This document shows positions 1-28,854 of a stretch of DNA of 64,000 nucleotides, one piece after another. Made by a program: the position numbers and the translations under genes. Numbering within the stretch: position 1 is the stretch's first letter; every line of letters starts with the position of its first letter. The notes below the pieces were generated by a model, which saw nothing but the letters and a program-made list of their open reading frames with translations, did no database searches and was not told where the DNA came from. Origin of the DNA: Marthasterias glacialis (taxonomy: Eukaryota > Echinodermata > Asteroidea > Forcipulatida > Asteriidae); contig OU452230.1 of the NCBI GenBank assembly GCA_911728455.2, forward strand, positions 9,424,377 to 9,488,376, written 5' to 3'.

Positions 1-2033
1 CAGAATGGGGGAGTCTAGGCCCCGGGGTCCGGGTTGCAGCGAATAAAAGCATCGGTATGCCACATCGTGACAAATACGGTCGGATCAAGCCGCAGCCTGC
101 CATCCTCCTTTATACAACCCGCACAATACATCAGGTACGTATTGATAATTTCTGCCCGTCTACAAACAAACAAGTATTAACGGAGGCAGAGGACGGATGA
201 ATGGAGGTGATTAATCGAGATTCAACACCACCCTCGGTACATAAACCCCTATACAGTTTTCTTAATCTTGATGGTCCTCTCCCAGGAATGTTGCAATCCA
301 GAGGCAAGATTTTCTTTATAGTGGTTTCTTGCTACAATCCTTGTTGACCTTTTTTTTATTTTCCCCCTTCTTCAATCGCCTGGTTTTTTCTTTAAACCTC
401 CTTGCTTGGAACTGGATTGTTGTTTCCTGCGTGCTATCAGCCTGAGCCGGTTCACAATCTTATTAATATGCACTTATACCCCGAGGGTGACATTCATTCA
501 ATGCAACTTCTCTCATGCCTAAAAATCCATCCCCCTATACTTCTTCGTAACTTGAATAATAATGGGGTGGCAATACCCGGGTAAACACACGTCTTTCTGA
601 CTGTGCCTGTAAGGCTTAAAGACCATACTCTTCCACTTCTCACCTGATGCATAGAGGTAGACTGATGATCAAAGGAACCAATCAGAAAGTGGTCCCTGCA
701 TCATCAAAAGAAACTATCATGTTGAAATTAAGAACATGCGGTGGGTATGGCTGATGCATTTAATTACGAGAGCGGGTGTTTGTCTGTGCGTACGGTCTGC
801 CGTGCGGTCCACTAAAAGGACGGGAACAAAAGCAGAAGGGTGAGCCATTCTAGAAACACGCAAACTATCAGCCAAACAACTCCTTTTATACCAACTTTAT
901 CCCCTTCTCCTTATTGGTTTTCAGATTAAAGATCGGAACAGGCTCTCACTCCCCGATAAAAGGGACACTTTCATTTGCAACATGTAACCACCTCAAGAAA
1001 TCTGAAGTGGCAACTCTTGCAACAAATGACAAACACAAATTTATCCAATGGCTGTAAGGTGATCCGCCAGCCCACCCGGTATTTCTTTTTGGATCGGGGT
1101 TTTAGATGAATAAGCAGGTGGCTGTCAGATTCTTTTTCATCAACTGTGATAACATCCTCTCATTCAAGAGTTTTGTTCCCCCAATTTTTTTTTACACGGG
1201 ATAAAAGCCGACACACTTGTGAACTCGAGGTGGGCTTTTTGAGCTAGCGGAAGACGTCAACTTTGTCCTGCGCCGCCTTGAGTAGATGGGTGGATGAAGT
1301 GATGCAGATTAAACAGGAGGACGGTATGTTATTGCAAAGGAGGTCGCCTTGTTTGTCTGTTTGTGAAAAAAACCTGTTCTTTAGGATAGATACATGTGTA
1401 CGTGAGGTACACACGGATATATATACAACGCTGAAAACTAAGTTCAATCAATGAATATTGAGGTTGGCGATAATGAAATGAAATGATCCCCTCAGGCAAC
1501 GTATCTGCCTTCCCCTTCCAACTTTTTATTCTTCCCTTTTTAGATAAAGAACTATCGCTACATGTTCCTTGCTCTATGCTCTCATGCACAGTGTGTGTCC
1601 ACAACCTAAAAACCTATTTTTTTTCTCTCTCTTTCAAATCCTCAGAACAGATAATCAACAATGATTTTTTTTTGTAAGCAGAATTTCACGGGCTTATGGT
1701 GTTATTGTTACCCCCCCCCCAAAAAAAAAAAAAACCCGGAGGAAACGAATTAGCCCCATTCTATAAAAAAAAATAGTTAATACTGAATTTCCTTTATACA
1801 ATGTAAAATAATCCTACGGGTACAATCATCTTTGGAAGTGCATATTTATCACACGTGTGTGTACTTCATGAGCATTGGGTTATTAAAGGACTGAATGAAA
1901 CAACAGTCAACAATTAATCTGTTTATTGTCAACAAGGTGGAGTAATTGTTTATGTAACTGTTTGGCACTTTGTTTCTGCTAGTCTAAGTAAACAAACAAA
2001 CGCAATTAAAACTTATCATCATAATTATATAGT

Positions 2034-2265
2034 TGGGGAGGTAGAGCTTTCTGCTCTACCAGTGAGGCTTCTGATGGATGATACCCAAGCCTACATCCTT
2101 ACGGACTGTAAAGGGGGTAACCCTGTTTCAGCCCCAGGAGTAGGTGGCAATGGCCCCAGGGAAAACGGTTGATTTGTAGCCTGCACATCGCGTGGCTTAC
2201 TGGCCTTGTATGTCTGGCGACTTGCATAAAAAAATTAATTAATTAATTGATTAATAAATAAATAA
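2034..2265 (+). repeat. SINE-like short interspersed repeat
   Basis: A compact GC-richer block in AT-rich intron. It includes the self-complementary words GGTAGAGC and GCTCTACC at its 5' side, and ends in AATT/AAAT-type short tandem tails, as SINEs and similar retroposons do. There is no convincing pair of pol III boxes and no second copy in the window, so the class is uncertain. Confidence 0.35.
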
Positions 2266-2337
2266 ACAAATGTTATCTCCTTTGGTTTAAAGTCAGCTAA
2301 AAAAATGTGATTATAATATCAGGAATTAACATGTTTT

Positions 2338-2599
2338 GTGTTAAAGCATGTTGACAACATTGGTAATTGTCAAAGACCAGTATCCAGACTTTGTGTGACC
2401 CAACAACTATGTGAAATAACAAGCCGTGAAATTTTAAGGTCTTTCGGTCCTCTGGGCCACGAGAACTTAGTGAAAGAAATCCTTGTTTTCACAGTATTCA
2501 AACATCGTGTTTTTTTTTGTTTGTTTGTTTTTGTTTTTTTGTTTTTTGGGGGGGGGGGGGGTTCGCGAGATGTTTTACTCATTTCTAAAAAAAAAAAAA

Positions 2600-2642
<43 letters not shown>

Positions 2643-2760
2643 TTAATAAAAATAACAAAATAAAAAAAATTTGCAATTCAAGCAAAATTATTTTAAGAGA
2701 AGTTGTCCTACAATGGTCGTCTTTATACCATTAGATTAAGTGCACAATGGTAAATATTGA
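2338..2760 (+). repeat. Degenerate dispersed repeat, copy A
   Basis: It shares a long ordered set of words with 18045-18370: ATTGGTAATTGT, then a GACYAGTATCCA block, TTGTGTGACCCAAC, ATAACAARCC, a TTT-rich middle with CGCGAGAT, and a GTCCTACAATGG-type end with CTTTATACCAT. It has been interrupted by poly-T, poly-G and AAT expansions near 2510-2645. No coding sequence; probably an old MITE-like element. Confidence 0.6.
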
Positions 2761-3531
2761 TATTTTCACCCTTAGCGGTGTTGTGCTCACCCTTTAACAA
2801 AACATTGTCTTTTTCTATAATAAATATACTATTTCCTCGCACCTTGAAGTCACTGTGCAAGTTTGTAATCCTCTCTATTCGGTCTTCATTTGATCTAGGT
2901 CAGGTAAGTATATATAAATTTACTTACGAGTGTGCATCTCTTGTAACCACGAGCAATTACTTTTACTTCCATGAACTGACCTTCAAAATTTCTTCGTTTC
3001 CAAGTCACTGCGCCGAGGACTAAAAGGTGTAAATTGCACTCTTGTTGTGTATAACAGCTTGTAAGTATGTATCTATAGTTTTCTCAATTATGGATTGTCG
3101 TTAATGAGTCTTCTTCTCTTATTATTGATGGTAAGTTATAACTCTTTCATGTCCAGTCATTACACATGATATTACTCGAAGAGCATCCATCAGGTTTTTT
3201 TTTTCTTTCTTTCTTTTCTTTCTGTCTTTTCTTTTCGGTCACATTATTCCGTTTGATGAGACAGCAGTTAATTAAGGGCACAACGCGCGGCAGGGGAATC
3301 AATATACTGCTAATTGGATAACATCACATTCTATCATATGAAATGATGTTTAGTCATCGTGGATTACTATGTTTTGGCATCGTGCCAATTTCAACACCGC
3401 CATTTCCTTTCTCGGTGACTTAAAAAAGCGAGATTACAAAAAAAAATCTAGGTTCGAAATAGTTCAAACAATACAAGCAAGACCGTTTTAAAACAAAAGT
3501 CTCATTTTCATGGGAAGCTAATAAACGTAAA

Positions 3532-3783
3532 TGTGACTCAGCCTGTGTACAATGAGACACTTTGAGGTAAAAATTTAAGTCCAAATTTCATCATGTAGGG
3601 CATCTTTCAAGGATTAAAACGACACCACACTGACCTCTACAGAGTTTACGGTTCCAATCCAGAGCAGTCAACTCTGTAGAGGTCAGTGTGGTGTCGTTTT
3701 AATCCTTTTAAGATGCCCTACATGATGAAATTGAAATTTACATTTTTACCTCAAAGTGTCTCATTCACACAGGCTGAGTCACA
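3532..3783. mobile_element. Near-palindromic MITE-like hairpin
   Basis: Two arms of about 115 bp (3532-3646 and 3670-3783) are inverted complements with few mismatches around a 23-base loop. The outer ends are TGTGACTCAGCC and GGCTGAGTCACA. The stem would fold almost end to end, so a transcript would make a long hairpin. There is no coding content and I could not define a clear target-site duplication. Confidence 0.75.
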
Positions 3784-3852
3784 AAACTACATGTGGCCAT
3801 ACAGGTAGTTTTTAACAGTATCCATTGTTTAACCAATGTATCAGCAAGCTTA

Positions 3853-4072
3853 AGGCCTTGTCATACAGGGCAATTTTCACAGTCAGCTTAGAGTCAACCA
3901 ACAGCACTGTATGCAAAAGGAACACTTCGGTAGTACAACAAACATTTTTCTTTTAGTATCTTAATGTCCCCCTACCCTATACATTATTTTGGAAATGACA
4001 TGTGAATATTATTTTCGTCATGGAGATTGCCTGGAAGTGGTTGCCTGTAACTTGCCCTGTGTGACAAGGCCC
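3853..4072. mobile_element. MITE with TTA target-site duplication
   Basis: A 220-bp element with ends reading AGGCCTTGTCATACAGGGCA on the left and the complement of a near-identical sequence on the right (TGCCCTGTGTGACAAGGCCC). It is flanked by TTA at 3850-3852 and 4073-4075. Three-base TWA duplications are typical of the PIF/Harbinger superfamily (established knowledge); assignment here is inference because no transposase is present. Confidence 0.65.
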
Positions 4073-5315
4073 TTAGACAATTTACATGGCAAATATTGTT
4101 TTTAGTTTACTACTTATGCTCATTAAATTATAGGTACTCCTTTTATAAAATCATTCAAATATTTTAATTTTGGTTTAACACATTTCTTTGTTTTGGGGGT
4201 CTCTTGTAATTTTCAGGTCAGCGATTTTATAAGACTTTTTTCCCTTCATATATCAGACAATAGTTCTCAAGGCAACTTTCATCCAACCTTTCAGATCAGA
4301 ACTGGCCCATGTCTTTCTCACGTGTGTGTGTGTTTGTGTGTGGTTTGTGTACAAGTCCTTTGGATTTGACTTTCAGCAGGTGTAGCGTATTAATCTAACT
4401 TATTATTAGTCAATAATAAGTCCCAAGTAATTTCCCATGGCAGGATAAACCATCAGTCAATATTGAAGTGAAAAAGGAAAGAAAAAAAATCCACTGTAGA
4501 TTAACATAGATAAACAACCTTTTGAAAAAAACCAACAATGTGTGACTAGTGTCTGGACAGTGTTGTTAATCTAATTAACACTACCTAAGACCTACATAAC
4601 AGACCCCAGCAGCCGGCCTAGATTAATATAATCCAATGAGATACATCTGCGTGGTGGTGGACTGTCAGTCTGTCTAGATAACAAAACAAAAAATCAAAAA
4701 TAAAGAAGAAGACGGAGGCCCCCAGGCAAAAAAAGGGCCCATTTCCATTGCTATCAAAAGAAAAGACACATGTCAGTGAGGGTTAATTCATAAAAATCAA
4801 TCATTCTGCAAAGCGGTAATTATTGTTGGTTTTTATGGGCTGGGGTCTCCATTCTATTATTTTATTGTTGAACGGAGGACGCATATTTTATGGCTTGCCT
4901 AAAAATGGTCCCCATCTGCTCACACACTGGAGTCTACAACAATGATCAGGGATTAAATGACTTTGATGTACTCGGAAGACTGGTATTAAAAATAACATGT
5001 TTATTTAATTTTTATATATGTATTTTTTTAAATAACTATTATCTTGTTTTTATGGGGGTTCGGTTTTTCTTTACATCATTTTTAATTCTCTGTAATTATC
5101 ATCAGTGATGGGGATTTTTATTTATTTATTTTCTGTTAATGTCATGGACAAATTAATGGACTGACTTTGATGTTTACCTCTTTTTTTATTGGTAGTCTGA
5201 GAAGGACTTGTCAGAATGAGAACTTAAATTACTATTGAGTTGAAATCCCTCGCCAGCGTGTTATATTTGCATATAGTCTTTGTTTTCAGTTTTGGGGTGA
5301 GCAAAGAAAAATCTA

Positions 5316-5440
5316 CCAGGGCGGAATTTGAACCAGCGACCTCTGGATTAACGTGCCGGCGCTCCATACCAACTGAGCTAGCCCTATGATTCAGGTCTCT
5401 CTATTTCCCTCTATCTGGGGGTCGCAAGTTCAAATCCCGT
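5316..5440. repeat. Opposed tRNA-like sequences (SINE remnants)
   Basis: On the minus strand, 5316-5386 reads as a tRNA-like molecule: an AGGGCTAGCTCAGTTGG box A and a box B-like GCTGGTTCAAATTCC. Just beyond it on the plus strand a second box B-like AAGTTCAAATCCCG lies at about 5426-5439. Both are followed in their own orientation by a similar T-rich tail and a TCACCC word. The box B has an extra base and the anticodon stem does not pair well, so these look like head-to-head SINE or tRNA pseudogene remnants, not a working tRNA. Confidence 0.45.
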
Positions 5441-5526
5441 TGTATTTTTTTCTTCTTCTTTCTTTCTTTCTTTTTTTCTCTCACCCAAAAATTGAATCAA
5501 ATTTACCCATAGTCAGTTTCCCCTGT

Positions 5527-5561
<35 letters not shown>

Positions 5562-6536
5562 ATATCTTTGTTTTCGTTAATTCTTTACGGGGATTTGCAG
5601 TGTTAAATGTTTTGATGCAGATGTGAGTTACTAATCTATGTGTATTATTAATCCTAAAGATTAGTCAACTTGGATTACAATTTATATACGGGGCGCATGA
5701 TTAACGGTTGTCTTTGCGTGTTAGTCGTATCAAGCCCAGCTTGTATGGGGAGAGGTCACTTTTTCCTGAGATTATGGGCACTTTCAGATTGTGGATGTCC
5801 ACGGGGCACTTTATAACTAGCCTGTATGACTATCTACAGCCATGCGTGTACTGAGTTGCATTAAAGTCTCAATTATTTGCATGTTTTTGGCTGAAGATTT
5901 TTTTTATTCTGAGAGCTCCAAGTTCATAAAAAGAAGGGGGGAAAAACGATGCTGTGCAACCTGGCCTTGACCGAGGCGCGCCCTAAACCTAAATATGAGA
6001 GTCAAATGAGGCATAAAACCCACTTTTACTAGAAAAATTGCTTGCGGCATATGCGAGAAGGTCAGCGGGACCATATTTTATATCTCCATCAATAATTTAC
6101 TGGTTGAGTTAATTAGACGGGGCTGGAATCTCCATGTTTTTTTCGTTTTTCTTTATTTTTTCTTTTTCTTTTTTTCTTTTTCGAGGGGCACTTCCCTTGG
6201 AAATTGTATGGAAAACTTTTGAAAGGGCACCAAGGCCAAGACAAGGGCAACAAAGGCCATGGCCTCCGTGGCCTCCGTGGCCTCGTGTATTTCTAGGTCT
6301 GCATTTACTTCGATCGGTTAATTCAGTGAACTATTACAGTGGGTAGTTTTAATACTTAGACTTGCTTCATGCTCAGTCCGTTTTTGAAAACGGTCATTAG
6401 AATGTACAGTGAGTAATTTAGACAAACCCAAAACGTCTGGGCGAAAGGTTGAAATGAAGTAAAGACTGATGGAGGTCCATACTCTATAAGTGATCATTTC
6501 TTCATCTCGATATGGGGAGTAATTTACAAGGAATGT

Positions 6537-6885
6537 AGGTGTCGTGGCCAGAGCGGTCTAGGGCACAGAGCCTAAGTTCTGGTGGCTGAGTCATCAGAGT
6601 GCTGGTTCGAATCCCGGTCGTGACGCCTGAGTCTTTGTGCAAGGCACTTAACTATAAAAATTGCTTCTCATCACCCAGGAGTAAATGGGTCCCTCCAAGG
6701 GTAGAGATTGTTGATGTGAGCGATTTGCAACCAGTACACCCGTTAAGCCGCCGGTGCTGCATACTCCAAAGGAGTTGAGATGGTTTCAGTAATACTTGAG
6801 GCCAAATGAACAGGGGTAGTAATAGAGTAATGTGCTCGGATACAGTGTTTAAAAACCTCAAAATAAATGCTTAATGTTATTATTA
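6537..6885 (+). mobile_element. tRNA-Leu-derived SINE, copy 1
   Basis: The head (about 6540-6626) resembles a tRNA-Leu: GTCGTGGCCAGAGCGGTCTA covers box A and GGTTCGAATCC is a perfect box B. After the head comes a body with AAATGGGT and CATACTCC words shared with the copy at 46074-46412. The anticodon region is altered and the tail has decayed, so this is an older insertion. Pol III would have driven the parental element. Confidence 0.75.
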
Positions 6886-7912
6886 GTTTTATTACTGTCG
6901 ACTGACTGTTTTATATTAGGGCATAGGATAGAGGAAATACTTGGGGAGTGTACATTTGGTGATCATCATGCAAGCCTGGAATTTGGCACACAGCCAGAGT
7001 ATGTCACGAGAAAGATATTGGCTATAGACCATCGCAGATTTGTCATTTTGAGAAAAAATATGGGTAGAATAACCAGCAATTTGCAACATTTCAAAAATGA
7101 CTGCTATTGTTAGTATCATGAAAGGCACAATCCCATCACATACCTGCCGTAACTATTATTCCAAATTCAGGAACATACACACCCAGATAACCCCGTGGGC
7201 GTATACCAACAATGATATATAAAAAAATCACCCAAGAATTAACGGAAGTCTTTACATAATGGCAACTTAGTAACAATGATTAACAATTACTCATATAATT
7301 TTTATAATTATTAAAGAATGTCAAAGTTTTGATGGACTCTCAATGAAGTCTGTTTGTCTAATTTTGCCAGGCCCTTTTATATACTGTAAATATGAAATAT
7401 TTCCAAAAGGGAAAGCGAAATGAACTATTTTGTTTTTATTTATTTGTTTATTTATTATTATTATTTGTTTATTATTATTGCTATTTGTTTTCATATTTAT
7501 ATATATATATATATATATATCTATAGGCCTATATAAATGTTTTTATTATTCGTTTTTATATTGTTTTTGCCTTTCACTAATAAATAAATATGACCACTAT
7601 TAAAATTAATCGTGGTATGATGATGGTGGATGGATAATTAAACAACCCGTTGTCGGATAGTTCGGGATACAACAATTGCGTATAGGCATAGACTTAACCT
7701 ACCTTGATTTTGCAAGGTGATTTAAGACATTCAGAAAAATCATTGGTGCAATAGCCAATTTTTTCAAAATTAATTTGGCAGACGCATTCCTAAAATTCCC
7801 GTAACAAAACTAAAATGCCATCGCTATCTTTTATCCACAACCATTACTCCTGGGGTATTATTCGTAAAACCTTCACCTGAAATCATCGAATGCGCAGAGC
7901 GTTTTGGGCCGA

Positions 7913-8501
7913 AAGGCCGGTTCATACCTGCTGCGACTGCGCATGCGCATCCAACAATGCGAATGTCGGATTTAAACGGTCATATTTCATCAAAATAAAA
8001 AGTCCCTAGGCCTACGCGTTAAATTTGCGTTCGCGTGCGGAAACGCACGCGTACGTACGTTCAGACTTTTTTAAAAGAAGACAGTGTGCAGTGCAATGAT
8101 CCTTTTCCTGTATCATTGATTGATTGGAGAATTGGATAGAATTGAGGGCATTCTCCTTTTGTCATTACTGTGGCTGGCTCATCATTGACGTCAGACAAGA
8201 CAAAAAGCGCGACGATGGTATACCGTCCTTTGAATCAGCAAAGAAGTGAAAAGGGGGAATTTCATGCTCTCATTTACTGACACTGCGTATACGCATCCGA
8301 CAAGTGTTAAAATATTTCAGTTTGTCCGACTACGCATCTGATTAGTGTGTACGACCTCTTTTCCATTAAAAAAAAACTCGGACGCATGAGCGGCGCAGTA
8401 GGATTACGCACTGCGCTTCCATTTACACACTGTGGACTCTGTGCTCAATGGGTCTGCGCGCTGCGTACGCAGTGAAAACGCAACGAATATGAACCGGCCT
8501 T
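7913..8501. mobile_element. MITE with AAGGCCGGTTCATA inverted ends
   Basis: The left end AAGGCCGGTTCATA at 7913 matches the complement of the right end TATGAACCGGCCTT at 8488-8501. The sub-terminal DNA on both sides is rich in TGCGCA, ACGC and TGCGTACGCA words. Its ~590 bp have no ORF beyond chance length. The flanking duplication is not clear. Confidence 0.65.
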
Positions 8502-9569
8502 CGCACATACGGTAACGCGTTTACTGGTTATAAAACCATACACTTTAAGTTGAATGGCCTCGATTCTCGCCGAAAGAAACTCGTTCTCTGAACGAATTTT
8601 GACAGATGATGCTGTTTCAACTTACGAAAATGTTCGCATATGCCACGTACAATTCCCAAAACAGCCTACAAGCAACATACAAAAATGTTTGAACATGTTT
8701 GATAGATGTAAGATAATGGTCTGGATCATGAAAATAATTCATGTTTAGTTTTTAATTCTTTACCATTAATCAATGGCGGAATGTTTTATGCAATACCTTA
8801 GATGAAAGCTCGTGAATTTCTCAGATCGATATCAATTGATATTTCAAATTCAAATCTAAATTTATGGGTCAAATCGACCCCAAAAATCGGACCCAGCATC
8901 TGTAACTATTAATACTTAATGGCAAAGCAGTCCTTGTGACTAACTTTAAGTAACCTTTCCCAGAGATGGAATATTCTAATATTCACGTTGTTGTTGATCG
9001 TTTTCCTTTTTTAGTTGATATTATTTTATGTAAATCTTTGAAAAAGCAAACAGGGCACCTGAGTTGGGCCTTCTGCCTCGCTACCTATTGTACGCCAAAG
9101 TGCTAGATTTTTCTGTATTCACTCGTGCTTGTGGAATAACTATCACATCAAATGAAAGTAGACTCAGAGGAACCATGGAAACTGCAATACCAATCCTGTT
9201 TTGTCCTTTTTACCGAACAGAAAAGAAGATTTCCATTAACACTCATTATTTCAGGCCTAGGTTGGGTCTTAATCTTAATTTTATTTTACGGGACACCAAA
9301 GGGGCGACATTTCATTTTACCCCTGGATTAGTTTATAGAACAAAACCACTGTCAGTCTTCCTAATTTGACCGCTATAGTATCAGACAACTTTCTTTAGTT
9401 TCTGTATTTATGACTTTTATATTGTTGCTACAAAGTCAAGAGAACTATTCAGAACTGTGGATAATAGTGGATGTCCATTAAGGTTTGAAATTACAACAAA
9501 AAGGGACAACTGCCCAGTAAGTCTACATTGTATTATCTTCCAAAACAACGAGGTCATATTCAAACTTAC

Positions 9570-25649
<16,080 letters not shown>

Positions 25650-26110
25650 GTTTTCATAGAAACTTTTGATTTTGGAGGCTGGAAGAATTCACGTGATGGC
25701 CCTTTTCCCCCTGTGAAGAACTCGACCGGTGGGTTGTGAAAGCGTGTGGGGGTTTCACTATGGGTGAACTCCGCAGGTCTGTACTGGCACACCACTCGCT
25801 GACTTTCACCTGGTCGCAATAATGCTATAAACGCCGTGTGGTAGTTAATGTTGTATTCGGGCACATCGCGAGATCTGAAACAGCGCCACCTCCGTCTGTG
25901 CTCCACCCGAGTAAATCCGACCGCCGGGGGTCGGAGTTAGTGATGTGTGATGCAGTGACAGTTTTTATCCCCAAAATAAACAAACACTCCACCAATCTCA
26001 ATTCTTCTGCATTAATGTGGCACTTCCTTCGGGAATAATCACTCGAATTTTCGCCCCGAACCACGGGCACCTTTTAACAGATCTTATAACTGATCTATGT
26101 CTAAGATTAG
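25650..26110 (-). promoter_or_regulatory. Probable 5' UTR and promoter region of the ARID3 homolog
   Basis: This region lies immediately upstream of the ARID3 start codon and is richer in CpG than its surroundings. On the minus strand it has a GGATAAAAAC TATA-like element near 25963-25972 and a perfect 7-bp hairpin TCCGACC/GGTCGGA at about 25917-25936. I see no splice acceptor close to the start that would argue for an upstream non-coding exon joining here. The transcription start is not determined by the sequence; the call rests mainly on position. Confidence 0.35.
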
Positions 26111-28309
26111 ATAGTTATTGAGTTACAAACCGGATTTTTGTATGAACCACTTGTCAGTATTTTGTTAGACGGTCTAATTAACTTAATTGGCCTATGGGCG
26201 AGCTGCTCAAAAGAAGGGTGCAGACGATGCGGGCGGGGGGGGGGCGGTTCTTACACAACTATAATGGATGGAAGGTGTGTGTTTGGTGGACTTATGGGAC
26301 AAGTTGAAAGCACAAGTGGGAAGCTTTCTCTGATGTGAGTGGTTTTCCCTGTTAAAGCAAATGGCTACATCCATTATCCAATTAGTCAGTGGATTACTGA
26401 TGCTATGAGGAATCTACATACATCACTGGGTTTGGAAAGAGTGCGCTCCACCGGAGCTAGGTTCATTCATGGTGGAAGGAAATGGTTCATTCAAGATCCT
26501 ATAATATGTACAATAAACACCCAAAACCTACCAGAGAATTTGTCATCAAGTTGGTGATCACGTTTTTTTCTTCCTATCTTCATTTTTTTTTTCTTTTCTG
26601 AAAAAACACTGAATAGCAACCGAATGTATTGTCCTGGACACGAGGTGATCATTTCAAAACTCAAATGACATGAGTCATTTTAGACCACATTTTGACTAAA
26701 ATTAGTCCAAAATGATCTAAAATGACTAATTGACGCTGTTTTGACTAACTTAAGTTTTAGAGTGAATCCTCAGGGCAAATTGAAGGAGCTAAATGGGAGG
26801 ACGCACTTGCTCTCGCGTGGCAATCTTTCAGACGAAAATATTTTTAATGAGTATATGGACCTCAATCACGCTGCCATTATTTTGTCGTGTTCCCTCTGTA
26901 CGACATGAATAATTCCAAACGATTTTCATGGGACCCAAAAGGGGCCAGACTGTTTTAGCTCTATACCAGTCTCGGTTTGGTCACAATGACATAGGTGGCA
27001 AGATGGCTTTACCATCATGGGAAAGATCTGTGCTGCATCAAGTTTATAGCACTCGTTCGGTTGGAAGCTTGCTGCTGAATAGTCATGTTTCAGTTCATAA
27101 TGGGGGCAGACGCTGCATGATATTATTGAGGTTTACATGGAGAAAAATGCAGACGCTTGTAATGAAAGTTTAATTCTGATTGATGGTATCGTTCACGTCA
27201 GAGCTCGCCACGGTACCTGGGACCGACTACCCCGGAGGACGAGGTCAGATTGGCTTCAAATGATTGTTAAAATGGACTGAATATTCAAGTTATAGCAACG
27301 AACGCGGGTACTAAACGGATGGCCAACTAAAAGAAATTCTACTTGCTGCATTGGCGAGACATCATTATTTTCTTGCTGGGTAAAAGGCTACGTTTACCGC
27401 CCCACCTCACGCATGCACGGGACCCACATTGTTCTGACCAACATAGGCCTACGTTAATCTAGTGTAGCAAATCTAACTTTCCATCGTAAGTGATTATTTA
27501 AAAAAAAAAAAAACTACGGTCCATTGGATACGGTTTATTGGCTTTTGAAAATTTGATGGATTGACCATTACTTTACGAAGATTGATTGTAAAAGTTAATA
27601 ATAAGCCGGCATTAACTGGCCAATCATAAAGAGACATCGTAAAATGCTGTATATCCGTTTGCAAACCACATTAAAGCCTCTAATACCTGCCATACCCCGC
27701 CCCAGCCAATACACACATTACACACGCAAGTGAGTATTCACCAGCAATCGGGGACCTCCTATTGTCCCTCTTTTGTTTGTTAACAACTCCACTTGGTTTA
27801 GTCCCATTATTTTTTTTTAGGTTCCCGGTCTGCAATGCGTATACCTACCCACCCATACCACCCTACCGCACAGCCTTTGTCAGAAAAATAACAGTGAGTT
27901 CCAAAATGAAACTATGTCAAATTAAATCCAGAGACAACACATGCGTCGTGTATGGATCTCTTTTTTTCCACTCAGTTTGTTACAAAAGGACGATGTACAT
28001 CGTGCGTTCTCTCAATGCAATCATCGAGGTTAGACCTCCATGATCTAATGTACTACCATCTCGTGATAAATGTTGTACCTGGATCCAGTTTCTACAAGTT
28101 AAGTGAAGTCCATTGGCTTGTATTCTTGGTACCATACTTGTATGGGTTTGCGTCCATTGCGAAAGGTCACGCAGGAGAAAAATTGTTTTGGTGTTGTCTT
28201 TTCATTTTCTTTTGACCCCCAAAGGCTAAAGCAAGCCAAAGGTCATCTTGCATTTCTTTTCACGAGTGTTTTATTGTTCGCATCGGTGAGATGCTTTCCT
28301 TTTCTTTTT
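26111..28309. other. Intergenic region between the ARID3 homolog and the esterase cluster
   Basis: The ARID3 gene points left and the esterase units point right, so this is a divergent intergenic interval. It holds one dispersed repeat (27700-27890) and short palindromic AT-rich stretches such as 26660-26760, with repeated TTTAGACC and TGACTAA words. I see no gene or RNA here. Confidence 0.5.
27700..27890 (+). repeat. GT-rich composite dispersed repeat, short copy
   Basis: It reads ACACACGCAAGTGAGTATTC, AATCGGGGACCTCCTATTGT, CCCTCTTTTGTTTGT and then a GGTTCCCGGTCTGCAATGC end, matching the same ordered blocks at 13060-13560. Confidence 0.55.
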
Positions 28310-28854
28310 ATGATGGTAATCAATTTAACAATGCCTGTGGAGGTTTTAAAATTAATGAAACGTTCAAACAAAACGTTTTCGATCATTATTTTACATTAAA
28401 CTGTATTGACTTTAGTCGGGGTTCCGTCCTCTTAAACTGATGTGTGTTTTTTACGCGAATATACGAACTGTAAGAAAAAAAATTATACTTATGGTTTAAA
28501 GTAATGTGATTATTATACAGTGGTAAGGGCGGAAGGCTCGACGTACTGTCTCGATGAAAATAAGGCAAAATGAATGAAATAAATAACAATGGGACGACTT
28601 CAAACAAAGCGACGACGTTGATGAAGAAAATAGAAAATCATTAATATTTGTCATAACGACCCTTCGTGTTCATTGTGGGCAATAATGATCTATATCATCT
28701 CTTTATAACGACTGTACACCGAGCACTAATTACCACACTTTTCATTTTGATGACTGTTATGACTCGATCTGCTTGTCCATGCAAACAACCGCATGGGCAA
28801 GCCCATACTGTCTCGACAGCCCACTCCATCGTCACAGCCTTTCAGAAGGCATGT

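Larger units (their letters stand above)
1..9569 (-). other. ARID3 homolog intron 3 (partial)
   Basis: No coding exon is recognisable on either strand; the short ORFs are AT-rich chance frames. Content is mostly mobile: a SINE-like repeat near 2.0-2.3 kb, a degenerate dispersed repeat at 2.3-2.8 kb, a hairpin at 3.5-3.8 kb, a TTA-flanked MITE at 3.85-4.07 kb, opposed tRNA-like sequences near 5.3-5.45 kb, a tRNA-Leu SINE at 6.5-6.9 kb and a 0.6-kb MITE at 7.9-8.5 kb. An AAT/ATA array occupies about 2600-2645 and a TA array 7498-7520. Regulatory sequence could be present but cannot be identified by eye. Confidence 0.6.

Noticed and set aside
5316-5386. A possible functional tRNA gene on the minus strand.
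   Set aside because: The box B has an extra base, the anticodon stem does not pair and the 3' end lacks a good acceptor stem, so a SINE or pseudogene is more likely.
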